From: Bradyrhizobium erythrophlei
Lineage (GTDB): Bacteria; Pseudomonadota; Alphaproteobacteria; Rhizobiales; Xanthobacteraceae
Length of the DNA stretch: 64,000 bases
Direction: 5' to 3'
NCBI GenBank assembly: GCA_900129675.1
Contig: FSRD01000002.1
Coordinates: 1,178,001 to 1,242,000, forward strand
The notes under the pieces were generated by a model. The model was not told the DNA's origin, ran no database searches, and saw only the letters and a program-made list of their open reading frames with translations. Made by a program: the position numbers and the translations under genes. Of this stretch, positions 42,241 through 50,752 are shown piece by piece (positions within the stretch are counted from its first letter, which is position 1; every line of letters starts with the position of its first letter).

Positions 42241-43539
42241 TTAACCGCTGCGGCGCGCCGAAGGTTCCATTTCGCCCAATTCGGCGGCATCCGAAGCCAC
42301 GGTTGTGGCAATTTCGATCTTTTTCCAGCCGCATTCGCGGGCGGCCTGGTCGCCGGTCGCGATCGCCAGCGCTGCGTCAGGGGCAGCCATGCGTTCGCTC
42401 AGCGGGATCGGTCCGCAGACGATCATGAAAAAATCGTAGGCGTTCGGCCGTTCGTTGGCCATGACGAACTGGAAGTGCACGCGGAAAAACTTCCAGCGGA
42501 AGCTTTCGTAGTGGTCGGGCTTGACGATGTCGCGGAAACGAATCGGCACGATGGTAGGGTTGCGTCCGGCGCTCCCGACATCGATGCCGTGACTTTTGAT
42601 CGGGTCGAACTGGTAGAAGTTCATCACGTCCTTGCGCGCCTGGCAGTCGATCCAGTCGATCGACGGTTCGACCGCCAGCAGCCTGAGATGATCGCGGAAA
42701 TCCTTTGCGGCAGCATGGAACCCGACGATCGGGAAATTTCCGCCGATCGTCAGCAGCACGATGCGCGGGCCATGACGCCCCAAGGCGGGATCGAGCTTGA
42801 GCGCGCGCGCCAGCAGTTCGGTGCCCAGGAACGATCCGGAGCTGTGGCCGACGATGACGATTTCTTCCGCCTCGCTGGCGCGCGCGACGTCGACCAGATG
42901 CTGCGCGAAGCGGTCGATGCGCTGGTCCCATTCGGGGCGCTGCCGGTGCGAGAATTCCCAGGTCCAGATCCAGTCGGACAGGAGGTAGAGCACATAGGTG
43001 CTGTTTTCGGTGTATTTCAGCACGGTGCCGATCAGGGCCACGAATATCGCGGCCGCGCCCGCAATGCTGATAAGCGCGGGGATGCCGAGCGCGTCGAGGC
43101 CTTTCTGGAACACAAAGGCGATGCCTGCGGCGCATACGGCCTCCAACAGCAGCACGAAATGCGGGTAGGTGATAAAGGTGGCAAAACGCCAGTTCGCCCT
43201 GGTGAACCGCGCGATGGTGCCGTTGAAGACCAGCCGCCAGTAGATCCACACGGAGTGGAACACGGTGCGCCAGATCGGGCAGGCGAGGTCGCGCTGGATG
43301 AAGTCCTCGAATTGCAGGAAGTTGTAAGCGGTGTGGGTCTGCCAATCGTCCGCCTTGGTATCGATCGTCCAGGACGCGATCTCGTCATCGGCTGCAACCT
43401 TGGGCCGGCTGATGGTGGCCGAAAGCTGATAGAGCCGGCCAAATTTCCGCAGTTCGGTCCGGAACATGCGGTAGTATTGCGCGAGGCCGCGCGGATCGTA
43501 TCCCTGGATATAGATGATGTGTCGGTGCTGAACGCGCAC
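42241..43539 (-). CDS. Membrane-associated alpha/beta-hydrolase-like protein
   Basis: A protein of about 432 residues. Two long hydrophobic segments (about 116-140 and 146-170) are predicted membrane helices. A lipase-type nucleophile elbow, VIVGHSSGSFLGTELLARAL, lies near residue 215. The N-terminal RHIIYIQGYDPRGLAQYYRMF and late MANERPNAYDFFMIVCGPIPLSERM are conserved-looking. I cannot name a characterised family. The GTG at 43539 follows cgggggcac; the longer frame starts at 43590. It occupies the site between xseB and dxs that often holds ispA. Confidence 0.7.
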   Translation of the reverse strand: MRVQHRHIIYIQGYDPRGLAQYYRMFRTELRKFGRLYQLSATISRPKVAADDEIASWTIDTKADDWQTHTAYNFLQFEDFIQRDLACPIWRTVFHSVWIYWRLVFNGTIARFTRANWRFATFITYPHFVLLLEAVCAAGIAFVFQKGLDALGIPALISIAGAAAIFVALIGTVLKYTENSTYVLYLLSDWIWTWEFSHRQRPEWDQRIDRFAQHLVDVARASEAEEIVIVGHSSGSFLGTELLARALKLDPALGRHGPRIVLLTIGGNFPIVGFHAAAKDFRDHLRLLAVEPSIDWIDCQARKDVMNFYQFDPIKSHGIDVGSAGRNPTIVPIRFRDIVKPDHYESFRWKFFRVHFQFVMANERPNAYDFFMIVCGPIPLSERMAAPDAALAIATGDQAARECGWKKIEIATTVASDAAELGEMEPSARRSG

Positions 43540-43667
43540 GTAGTGCCCCCGGGTGGTGGCCGGACTATAGCAGGCCAGCGAACGCGCCAAGAGCTATTTC
43601 GGCCCTCGTCGGGGATGGCGGACGCTGGATTCGCCGAATGTTCTCGACTGTTGCAGCGCGGCTTGCG

Positions 43668-43919
43668 CTATTGAACGTCGAGCGGCTCGGTTCCGGTCAC
43701 CTGGCCCGAGGCGTCGGTGGTGATCTTGTCGACGCGCGCCTCGGCCTGCCGCAGCAGTTCCTCGCAGCGCCGCTTCAGGGCCTCGCCGCGCTCATAGATC
43801 GCGACCGATTCCTCCAGCGGCACCTTGCCGTCCTCGAGCCGCTTGACGATCGTTTCAAGCTCCTCGATCGCGCGCTCAAAGCTCAGCTTCTTGACGTCCA
43901 CTTGGGTGTTTTCGGCCAT
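43668..43919 (-). CDS. xseB: Exodeoxyribonuclease VII small subunit
   Basis: An 83-residue helical protein: LSFERAIEELETIVKRLEDGKVPLEESVAIYERGEALKRRCEELLRQAEARVDKI is the standard two-helix XseB core. With XseA it makes the ssDNA exonuclease VII in DNA repair. The C-terminal tail is short and acidic-polar. It lies upstream of the dxs cluster on the same strand. Confidence 0.93.
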   Translation of the reverse strand: MAENTQVDVKKLSFERAIEELETIVKRLEDGKVPLEESVAIYERGEALKRRCEELLRQAEARVDKITTDASGQVTGTEPLDVQ

Positions 43920-43950
43920 ATTTCGTTCCCGGATGCGATCTCTTCAGTTG

Positions 43951-44011
43951 GAGCATGATCTCCGCGCAAACGCTTTCGCGTTTGGCGGCCTTCCAGGTCC
44001 GGATCATGCTC
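43951..44011. repeat. Inverted repeat gagcatgatc...gatcatgctc
   Basis: Outer arms gagcatgatc and gatcatgctc, with an inner palindrome aaacgctttcgcgttt. This repeat type is recurrent in Bradyrhizobium intergenic DNA. It lies between the deacetylase gene and xseB. Confidence 0.7.
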
Positions 44012-44061
44012 TTCCCGGCGCCGAATCAAGCGAATTTTTGCGGGCGTATTGTGGCGGGGTT

Positions 44062-44988
44062 TCACGCGCCCATCAATGCGGTGACATGCGCGGCAACCGA
44101 CTCTTTCAGTCCCTGCAGGTCGTAGCCGCCCTCCAGCACCGACACAACCCGGCCGCCGGCGCTGGTCGCCGCGAGATCCATCAGCTTGCGCGTGACCCAG
44201 CCGAAATCCTCCGCCCTCAGATTGAGCGAGGCCAGCGGATCGCGATAATGCGCATCGAAGCCGGCGGAGATAATGATCAGTTCGGGGCCGAATTTCCGCA
44301 ACTGCGGCAGAATCAGGTTTTCGAACGCCGCGCGGAATTTTGGGCCGCCGTCTTCGGAGGCGAGCGGCGCATTGACGATGGTGTCGTGCTCACCGCGCTC
44401 GCCGGAGGCACCGGTGCCGGGAAACAGCGGCATCTGGTGCGTCGAGCAATACATCACGCTCGGATCGGCCCAGAAAATATCCTGGGTGCCATTGCCGTGA
44501 TGGACATCGAAATCGACGATCGCGGCGCGGCCGATGCCATATTTGCGCTGGGCGTGACGTGCCGCGATGGCGACGTTGTCGAAAAAGCAGAAGCCCATCG
44601 GCTTGTTGATCTCGGCGTGATGGCCGGGAGGGCGGACGGCGACGAACGCATTGTGGTGGGTGCCGGACATCACGGCATCGGTCGCGGCCACCGCGCCGCC
44701 GACGCCGCGCATCACCGCTTCCCAAGTGCCCGGCGACATCGAGGTGTCGCCGTCGAGATAGATCAGGCCGCTTGAAGGCGCGATATGCCGGAGTTCCTCG
44801 ACATAGTGTCCGTCGTGACAGAGCATGACGGAATCGAGATTGCCTTCCGGCGCTTCGCCGCGCACCAGCGGATGGAAGCGGTCTTCCGCCAGCACCTCGC
44901 CAACCGCGCGCAGCCGGTCCGGCCGCTCCGGATGTCCCGGCGGCGTGAGATGGTCGAGAGAGGCGGGATGGGTCAGAAGCAGCGTCAT
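44062..44988 (-). CDS. Histone deacetylase/acetoin-utilization-family amidohydrolase
   Basis: A 308-residue arginase/HDAC-fold deacetylase. HPERPDRLRAV at the start, VRPPGHHAEI, YGIGRAAIVDFDVHHGNGTQDIFW (zinc-binding Asp/His) and IISAGFDAHYRDPLASL (zinc-binding Asp) are the metal and catalytic motifs. It deacetylates small amines, polyamines or proteins; the substrate is unknown. Full length. It is the promoter-proximal gene of the minus-strand cluster with xseB and dxs. Confidence 0.88.
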   Translation of the reverse strand: MTLLLTHPASLDHLTPPGHPERPDRLRAVGEVLAEDRFHPLVRGEAPEGNLDSVMLCHDGHYVEELRHIAPSSGLIYLDGDTSMSPGTWEAVMRGVGGAVAATDAVMSGTHHNAFVAVRPPGHHAEINKPMGFCFFDNVAIAARHAQRKYGIGRAAIVDFDVHHGNGTQDIFWADPSVMYCSTHQMPLFPGTGASGERGEHDTIVNAPLASEDGGPKFRAAFENLILPQLRKFGPELIIISAGFDAHYRDPLASLNLRAEDFGWVTRKLMDLAATSAGGRVVSVLEGGYDLQGLKESVAAHVTALMGA

Positions 44989-45066
44989 GCGTGATCCCGG
45001 CGTACGAACGCCCGTGCGAGGAGCGGCTAATCTAGGCGGTCATCGGCCGCTCGGAAAGAGCCCCGG

Positions 45067-45076
45067 GCGGCCCACG
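45067..45076. repeat. Target-site duplication left of the ISAs1-type element (GCGGCCCACG)
   Basis: This 10-bp sequence is repeated exactly at 46331-46340, immediately next to the two ends of the IS, as expected for ISAs1-type insertion. Confidence 0.85.
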
Positions 45077-46330
45077 CAGGGCAATCGGGTGAAGATATCC
45101 GTGACAAAAGGCTGAAGTGCTGAATCTGTTGTCGTCCAGTGCGCCGCAGGAGGGGGACGATGATGGATACCGAGGGGACACCGTTTGCAGAGGTTTCGGA
45201 GACGACGAGTTTTCTTCACCATTTCAGCGGGTTGCCGGATCATCGTCAGGCCGGCAAAGTGGATTATCCGCTCCCGGAAGTGCTGCTCCTGATTCTTCTG
45301 GCGGTTCTTGCGGGGGCGGAGGCGTTCACCGACATCGCGCGATTTGGCGAGCGGAAGATCGAGCTGCTGCGGCGGTTTCGGCCCTATGTGAACGGCACAC
45401 CCTCGCATGATCATCTCGGCGATATCTTTGCCACGCTCGACGCCCGCGCCTTCCAGCTTTGCTTCGTGGCTTGGGTGGCGGCGCTGACGAACACACCCGC
45501 CGAGGTCATCGCGATCGATGGCAAGACGTCGCGGCGCTCGTATCAGACCAAGGGCTCGAAAGAGGCGATCCACATGGTCTCTGCCTTCGCCGCGCGGCAA
45601 CGCATCGTTCTGGGCCAGGTGAAGGTGAACGAGAAGTCGAACGAGATCGTCGCCATCCCGGCGCTGCTCGACATGATGTCGATCGAGGGCGCAGTTGTGA
45701 CGATCGATGCGATGGGCTGCCAACGCGACATCGCCACCAAAATCGTCGAGAAAAAGGCCGATTACATTGTCGCGCTGAAGGGCAATCAGGGAACCCTGCG
45801 CGAGGATGTCGAGGTTTTCGTCGATGAGCAGAAAGCCTTGAAATACAGGGATGCCACGATCAGCACGCACGAAACGGTCGATGCGGATCACGGCCGTATC
45901 GAGACCCGAAACTACACGGTGATCCACGATGTCGACTGGCTGCAGGCGCGCCACCAATGGCCGGGCCTGAACGCGGTTGTCGTGGTCGAAAGCCGGCGCG
46001 AAATCAACGGCAAGATCACCGACGAGACGCGCTTCTACATCACCTCGCTGGTGATGCCGGCCACCGCGGTCGGCCCGATGATCCGCGCGCACTGGGCCAT
46101 CGAGAACTCCTTGCACTGGATCATGGACATGGTCTTTCGCGACGACGAATGCCGCGTCAGAACAGACAACGCCCCAGCCAACTTCGCAACCTGCCGGCAC
46201 ATCGCCTACAATCTCACCCGAAAGGCCCCAGGCAAGGATTCCATCCGCCTCCGGCGCAAAACCGCAGGATGGGACGACGAGTATCTCGCCAGCCTCATCG
46301 CCGCATGAAATCCTTCACCCGATTCCCCTG
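45077..46330 (+). mobile_element. ISAs1-type insertion sequence
   Basis: A 1254-bp element. The ends are imperfect inverted repeats: cagggcaatcgggtgaag at the left and the complement of caggggaatcgggtgaag at the right. It carries one full transposase and has a 10-bp target duplication. It lies inside a ccccgg...ccgggg hairpin between the deacetylase and 5'-nucleotidase genes. Confidence 0.88.
45160..46308 (+). CDS. ISAs1-family transposase
   Basis: A DDE transposase of 382 residues. FSGLPDHRQAGKVDYPLPEVLLLILLAVLAGAEAFTDI is the family's N-terminal marker. Catalytic regions: EVIAIDGKTSRRSYQ (about 115), VVTIDAMGCQRDIA (about 180) and MIRAHWAIENSLHWIMDMVFRDDECRVRTDNAPANFA (about 320-345), holding the Glu. 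The ATG at 45160 follows caggaggggg, an excellent ribosome-binding site. No internal stop, so the element may be active. Confidence 0.9.
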   Translation: MMDTEGTPFAEVSETTSFLHHFSGLPDHRQAGKVDYPLPEVLLLILLAVLAGAEAFTDIARFGERKIELLRRFRPYVNGTPSHDHLGDIFATLDARAFQLCFVAWVAALTNTPAEVIAIDGKTSRRSYQTKGSKEAIHMVSAFAARQRIVLGQVKVNEKSNEIVAIPALLDMMSIEGAVVTIDAMGCQRDIATKIVEKKADYIVALKGNQGTLREDVEVFVDEQKALKYRDATISTHETVDADHGRIETRNYTVIHDVDWLQARHQWPGLNAVVVVESRREINGKITDETRFYITSLVMPATAVGPMIRAHWAIENSLHWIMDMVFRDDECRVRTDNAPANFATCRHIAYNLTRKAPGKDSIRLRRKTAGWDDEYLASLIAA

Positions 46331-46340
46331 GCGGCCCACG
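46331..46340. repeat. Target-site duplication right of the ISAs1-type element (GCGGCCCACG)
   Basis: Identical to 45067-45076. The two copies flank the IS exactly; in the uninterrupted site one copy forms the loop of a ccccgg/ccgggg hairpin. Confidence 0.85.
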
Positions 46341-46348
46341 CGCCGGGG

Positions 46349-48012
46349 TCAGTTGATCCGGACGATCCGATCGGCCGCGGCGGGCGCGACCGGACTGTTG
46401 GAACGGAAATAGATATCCAGCGCATCGACATCGTAGACGCCGAACTGTGGCGCCTTTCCGTCCCTGAACACGGTAAAGCCGTCGCCGCCGACGGAGAGGA
46501 AATTATTGACCGTGACGCGATAGCTTGCCGCGGGATCGATCGGTGTCCCATTCAGCGACATCCGATCGGCGAGGATGCGATCGCCATCCGGCCTGGCGCT
46601 GTCCCAGGCGTAGGCGAATCCTTTCGAGATCTGCAGAATCCGCGGCCGTTTCGGGTCAAGCCACTGCTGCTCGAGCATGTCCTTGATCTGCTTTCCGGTC
46701 AGCGTCAGCGTCACCAGCTGGTTGCGGAACGGCTGGCTCGCGAAAAGATCGGCGTAGGTGACCCGGCCGTCTTCTTTCCGGGCGATGTCGGTGCGCACGC
46801 CGCCCGGATTGGTGAAAGCCATCACGGCGCCGCCGTTGGCGCCCGCGCTGGTCGCGGCCAGCTGGGCATCGGCGACGATATCGCCGAGCGGGCTCTCGCC
46901 GGCGTTGTTTGGAATGCGCGACAGCGTGTCGGTCACCAAACCTGCCGGACGGTTGGCGATCGGTGCTGCGACCTTGTCGTAAGCGTCGAGCAACGCGGTC
47001 TGTTTGGCGTCCCTGGCAAGGGTCGCGGTGCGGACGATGGTGTTGTCGGCTTTGGCGCTGACGACGTCGCGCGTAACCGGATCGAGCTTGAGATCGATCG
47101 CGGTGACCAGCGTGCCGTATTTGTCGCCCGAGGTGACCAGCCGTCCGTCGATCTCGCAGACATAGGCCTGATGGGTATGGCCGGAGACCACGACATCGAC
47201 CGCGCGATCGAATTTCCTGACGATGTCGACGATCGGGCCGGAAATGCCCGGGCACTCGTTGTAGTCGCCGGTCGGCGAGCCGCCTTCATGGATCAGCACC
47301 ACGATCGCTTCGACGCCGCGCGCCTTCAATTCGGGGACCAGCGCGTTCACCGTGTCCGCCTCGTCGCGGAATTCGAGCCCGGCCGCGCTCACCGGCGAGA
47401 TGATGTTCGGCGTGCCCTTCAAGGTCAGGCCGATGAAGGCGACCGGGATGCCCCCGAACGTCCGGATTTCGTAAGGCGGAAACACCGTTTTGCCGGTGCC
47501 GGTGTCGATCGTGCTGGCGGCGAGATAGTGGAATTTGGCGCCGGGGAACGGGTGCGGCCCCTGGCACTTGTCGACCGGATGACAGCCGCCGTTCTGCATC
47601 CGCAGCAACTCGTCCTTGCCCTCGTCGAACTCGTGATTGCCGACGGAGGAAAGCGCCAGCCCCATCATCGACAGCGATTCGATGCTGGGCTCATCGTGGA
47701 ACATCGCCGACAGGAACGGGCTCGCGCCGATCAACCGGCCGCGACGAAGATCGTATTGCTGTGACCCTGACGGAGCTGATTGACCAGCGTCGCCATGTGT
47801 TCGGCGCCGCCCGCGGGCACCATGATCTTTTTGGTTTTGTCGTCGGGATCGGTGATTCTGATTCCGCCCGGCGGCGGGCGAAGGTTGCCGTGAAAATCGT
47901 TGATCGCGAGAATCCGCAATTCGACCGGCGCCGCGGTCTGGGCGTGAGACGACGCGGCAAGCGCGATCGTGATCGTGAAGGCGGCCAAGATCGGACGAAG
48001 GGGAATTATCAT
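46349..48012 (-). pseudogene. Bifunctional metallophosphatase/5'-nucleotidase, frameshifted
   Basis: The upstream part starts MIIPLRPILAAFTITIALAASSHA (signal peptide) and carries the metal motif LAINDFHGNL, running to TIFVAAG near 47735. A stop follows there. The rest continues in another frame from IGASPFLSAMFHD, GNHEFDEGKDELL, VVVSGHTHQAYV, SPLGDIVADAQLA and GGVRTDIARKE to the end. The expected VAAGDLIGASP has lost about four bases, which deletes the conserved metal-ligand Asp. The intact protein would be periplasmic and hydrolyse nucleotides or UDP-sugars. Probably a pseudogene; a sequence error is possible. Confidence 0.85.
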
Positions 48013-48041
48013 GGCACCGATCAGGTAATTTGCTGTTTCCG

Positions 48042-48190
48042 CGTCATTGCGAGGAGCCAACGGGTCCGGCCTTCGGCCGGCCCGATGATAAACTCCGCGA
48101 CGAACCATCTTTCTTCGGGCGGCGTGATGGATTGCTTCGCGGAGTTTATCATCGGGCGCGCATTCGCGCGACCCGTTGGCTCGCAATGAC
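48042..48190. repeat. Palindromic repeat (gtcattgcgaggagccaacgggt...cccgttggctcgcaatgac)
   Basis: About 149 bp with arms gtcattgcgaggagccaacgggtc and gacccgttggctcgcaatgac, and an inner pair gatgataaactccgcg/cgcggagtttatcatc. A second copy is at 53329-53452. One arm also appears inside a different repeat at 50191-50232. Confidence 0.8.
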
Positions 48191-48213
48191 GGTGGCGAGA
48201 GTGCGCCTCTGGC

Positions 48214-48975
48214 TTAATCCCTCGTGCGTGCGACGAACGCCTGGAAGGCGGAAATCGCCTCGGTGGAGCGCATCCGCTCGGTGAACAGGTGGTTTTCCTG
48301 ATCGATCCGGCGGGTGACATCCTCAGGCGGCAATCTCAACAGTCTGCGCGAGATCGCCACCGCTTCCGCCGGCAGTGCGCAGATCTCGCGCGCCACCTTG
48401 CGCGCCTCGACCTCGGCATGGCCGGGCGCCACCACGGCGTTGACGAAGCCTGCGACGCGCGCTTCGTCGGCCGTCATGGTGCGCCCCATCACCAGCATCG
48501 CAAACGCCCGCTGCTGACCCATGCCGCGCGGCATCAGCAGGCTCGATGCCCCCTCCGGCACCAGGCCGAAATTGCTGAAGGGCGTCGAAAACGTCGCGGT
48601 CTTGCTGGCCAGCACGTAATCGCAGTGGAACAGCATGGTGGTGCCGATACCCATCGCGACGCCGTCCACGGCCGCGACGACCGGCTTGACGTTGTGCGCC
48701 AGCGAATAAAGAAACTTGACCAGGTTTGAGGCGCGGGGCGGGTCGGTCCTGGAGGTGCCCTCGCGCAGCAGATCCTCGATATCGTTGCCCGCGGTGAACA
48801 CGCCGGAGCCGCCGGTGATGATGATGCAGCGGATATTCGGATTGTTCTGCGCCTTGTCGATCGCATCGCTCATCTCGCGATACATTTCCTGCGTGATCGC
48901 GTTCTTCTTTTCGGGCCGGCGCAGCCTGATCACGCGCGCGGCGGCTTCGTCGGTGATTATGACATGCGCGGTCAT
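48214..48975 (-). CDS. Enoyl-CoA hydratase/isomerase family protein
   Basis: A 253-residue crotonase. ARVIRLRRPEKKNAITQEMYREM, IIITGGSGVFTAGNDIEDLL (oxyanion hole), KPVVAAVDGVAMGIGTTMLFHCDYVLAS and TFSTPFSNFGLVPEGASSLLMPR (residues where the catalytic glutamate is expected, E in VPEGAS) are typical. It hydrates or isomerises enoyl-CoA; the exact substrate is uncertain. Preceded by the 48042 repeat and followed by a decayed dioxygenase gene in opposite orientation. Confidence 0.85.
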   Translation of the reverse strand: MTAHVIITDEAAARVIRLRRPEKKNAITQEMYREMSDAIDKAQNNPNIRCIIITGGSGVFTAGNDIEDLLREGTSRTDPPRASNLVKFLYSLAHNVKPVVAAVDGVAMGIGTTMLFHCDYVLASKTATFSTPFSNFGLVPEGASSLLMPRGMGQQRAFAMLVMGRTMTADEARVAGFVNAVVAPGHAEVEARKVAREICALPAEAVAISRRLLRLPPEDVTRRIDQENHLFTERMRSTEAISAFQAFVARTRD

Positions 48976-49103
48976 GCAGCTGTCCCTGAAACATGCGGCG
49001 ACGGCGCCGCTGGCGAGTCATCAGCTGCTATCCTACATGATCCCTGAAAAGGCCCAACTGCCCGCGCGCGATTTTTCGGGGAAACAACCCTGGGGATTAT
49101 GCA

Positions 49104-49530
49104 ATGCAGCTGGCCGGAATTCACCATTTGACGGCTCGGGATGCGGCTGGTGAAGAAGACCGTCAATCAGGACGACGTCAGCGCCTGCCATCTGTTCTAC
49201 GCCGACGGCAAAGCCAACCCCGGGACCGACCTGATCTTTTTCGATTTTTCCCGCCGCCGACGGCCGGCTGACCTTGCCGTTCGAGGATGGCGGGGTGGGA
49301 CCGGCCGCGCCGTGGGAGCGCAGCGCGGTGCCGGCCAAGCACCAGATCCGCGGCCTCGGCCGATCGTGCTCTACGTGCACGATCTGGCGCGGGCCGCTGA
49401 CGTGCTGACCGAGGTCATGAACGTGCGCCGCCTGCGCGATTATGTCGCGCCTGACGCGGCCGCGCAGGTCCATGTGTTCGGGATGGGCGAGGGCGGTCCG
49501 GCGGCCGAACTGCACGTGATCGGGGCCTAG
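49104..49530 (+). pseudogene. Decayed VOC-family ring-cleaving dioxygenase
   Basis: The start MQLAGIHHLTA is followed by a frame jump to MRLVKKTVNQDDVSACHLFYADGKANPGTDLIFFDF. Another jump leads to GRLTLPFEDGGVGPAAPWE..AVPAKHQIRGLG and finally PIVLYVHDLARAADVLTEVMNVRRLRDYVAPDAAA. All pieces belong to the MhqO-like glyoxalase/ring-cleaving dioxygenase family, but three reading frames and missing stretches make it non-functional. The middle of the protein (about 100 residues) is deleted. Confidence 0.82.
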
Positions 49531-49552
49531 GATCTCGCGTAAATGCAGCTCT

Positions 49553-49583
49553 CGTAGGATGGGTAGAGCGCAGCGAAACCCAT
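49553..49583. repeat. Single arm of the gtaggatgggtagagc repeat
   Basis: tcgtaggatgggtagagcgcagcgaaaccc occurs without its pairing arm, right after the decayed dioxygenase. Matches 2419 onward and one arm of 50174-50287. Confidence 0.65.
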
Positions 49584-49623
49584 CGATCCGCTAATGCGCA
49601 AGCTTCGGTCCCGGGACCCTAGC

Positions 49624-50070
49624 TTATGTGATGGGAGTGGAAGTAACAGGGGCCGAAGCTACACGGACGTCTTTGTAGGACGATTTGATTTTATTAAGTA
49701 CCGCCTCGTCCGACGTACCGAGCTCGTAGAAGGTGCTATCGATCGCTCGAATGCTGACCCAGACACGGTCTTGCTCAGGAAGTAGGGCTTCGAACTCGCC
49801 CCAAATGACCTGCCTCGTGGCTTTGGCCAACTCAGCCAGAACTGTCCCGCTGACAGACGATCTATTGCGAGCGAGCACTTCCAAAGGATCTCCGCCTTGC
49901 CCGATCGCATCAAAATCTTCCTCGAAGGAATTGAGTTCTGAGCAAAACAGCTTGACCGGGGAGACGGTCCAAATTGCTTGGATTGAGCGCGGTGCAAGCA
50001 GATCAATTAGGTGGCGCAATTCTAGCGCCAACACGCCGTTGTCGCAGTCATATATCCTGAGTGTTCCCAT
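49624..50070 (-). CDS. Hypothetical protein
   Basis: A 148-residue protein starting MGTLRIYDCDNGVLALELRHLIDLL. It has no signal peptide or membrane segment. WTVSPVKLFCSELNSFEEDFDAIGQGGDPLEVLA and WGEFEALLPEQDRVWVSIRAID suggest a compact acidic cytoplasmic protein. I do not recognise a family. The base composition is lower in GC than neighbours, so it may be acquired. It lies between two repeat fragments. Confidence 0.55.
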   Translation of the reverse strand: MGTLRIYDCDNGVLALELRHLIDLLAPRSIQAIWTVSPVKLFCSELNSFEEDFDAIGQGGDPLEVLARNRSSVSGTVLAELAKATRQVIWGEFEALLPEQDRVWVSIRAIDSTFYELGTSDEAVLNKIKSSYKDVRVASAPVTSTPIT

Positions 50071-50173
50071 CACTGAGTGGTTTTAAAGTCAGGCTACATT
50101 TCTCGCAACGCTCAATAAGCAGATCAACTACAGCGGTTAACTGTTTCTTATTTCTCCTCGGAATTTGCAACTC

Positions 50174-50287
50174 TCGTAGGATGGGTAGAGCCAACGGGTC
50201 GCGCGAACGCGCGCCCGATGACAAACTCCGCGAAACCCATCAGATGCAGTGAAGGCGATGGGTTTCGCTTCGCTCTACCCATCCTAC
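50174..50287. repeat. Mosaic repeat: gtaggatgggtagagc palindrome containing a segment of the ccaacgggt repeat
   Basis: Outer arms are gtaggatgggtagag and ctctacccatcctac, as at 2419-2505. In the left arm the usual cgcagcg is replaced by ccaacgggtcgcgcga... through actccgcg (50191-50232), which is a portion of the 48042/53329 repeat family. Confidence 0.8.
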
Positions 50288-50319
50288 GATTCTGACGCCC
50301 AGTAGCGAGTAGCCGGACA

Positions 50320-50559
50320 TCAATATTCGCTGGGGACTTGTCCAAATCGCCGAAGTACTCTCCTGACGTTGTACATGCCAATCTCGAAATCGCTGGTGCG
50401 GCTGAACGCGACCGCACCCGCATGGCCAAAGGTTTTCCAGAGCCCTTGCGCGCGCTGGATCGCTTCGGCGGGATTCGCGCAGCAGATGGGGTCGCCGGCC
50501 ACGATCTCGCCATCGGCGTAGTCACACGGAACGACCATGAACTGGGTGACCTCGGTCAT
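50320..50559 (-). CDS. Small conserved hypothetical protein
   Basis: A 79-residue protein starting MTEVTQFMVVPCDYADGEIVAGDPICCANPAEAIQRAQGLWKTFGHAGAVAFSRTSDFEIGMYNVRRVLRRFGQVP. The start at 50559 follows ggcggagat. It contains three cysteines and no signal peptide. The pattern of a small alpha/beta domain is plausible, but I do not recognise a named family. Confidence 0.6.
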   Translation of the reverse strand: MTEVTQFMVVPCDYADGEIVAGDPICCANPAEAIQRAQGLWKTFGHAGAVAFSRTSDFEIGMYNVRRVLRRFGQVPSEY

Positions 50560-50752
50560 ATCTCCGCCTCCTCCGTGAAGCCGCAGTCGCGCGAACGCCG
50601 CCACCGTCTTTTGCCTCTCAATTTATTGGCGGCAACGGCCTCCCGATTTGAGGCAAATCAAACCGAAAAGCCGCGTACCATTTTGCTCTGCCGATCCTGC
50701 GCACGTCAATTTCTGCCTGACGGGCAAATCAGTGATTGCGCGCAGAGAGCAG

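Noticed and set aside
41889..42311. Minus-strand 140-codon frame between dxs and the membrane hydrolase
   Set aside because: Overlaps the membrane-hydrolase gene in another frame, has no ribosome-binding site or recognisable domain.
39943..43674. 1243-codon open frame on the plus strand
   Set aside because: It lies opposite the intact dxs and membrane-hydrolase genes and shows the composition of an antisense shadow; no family motif.
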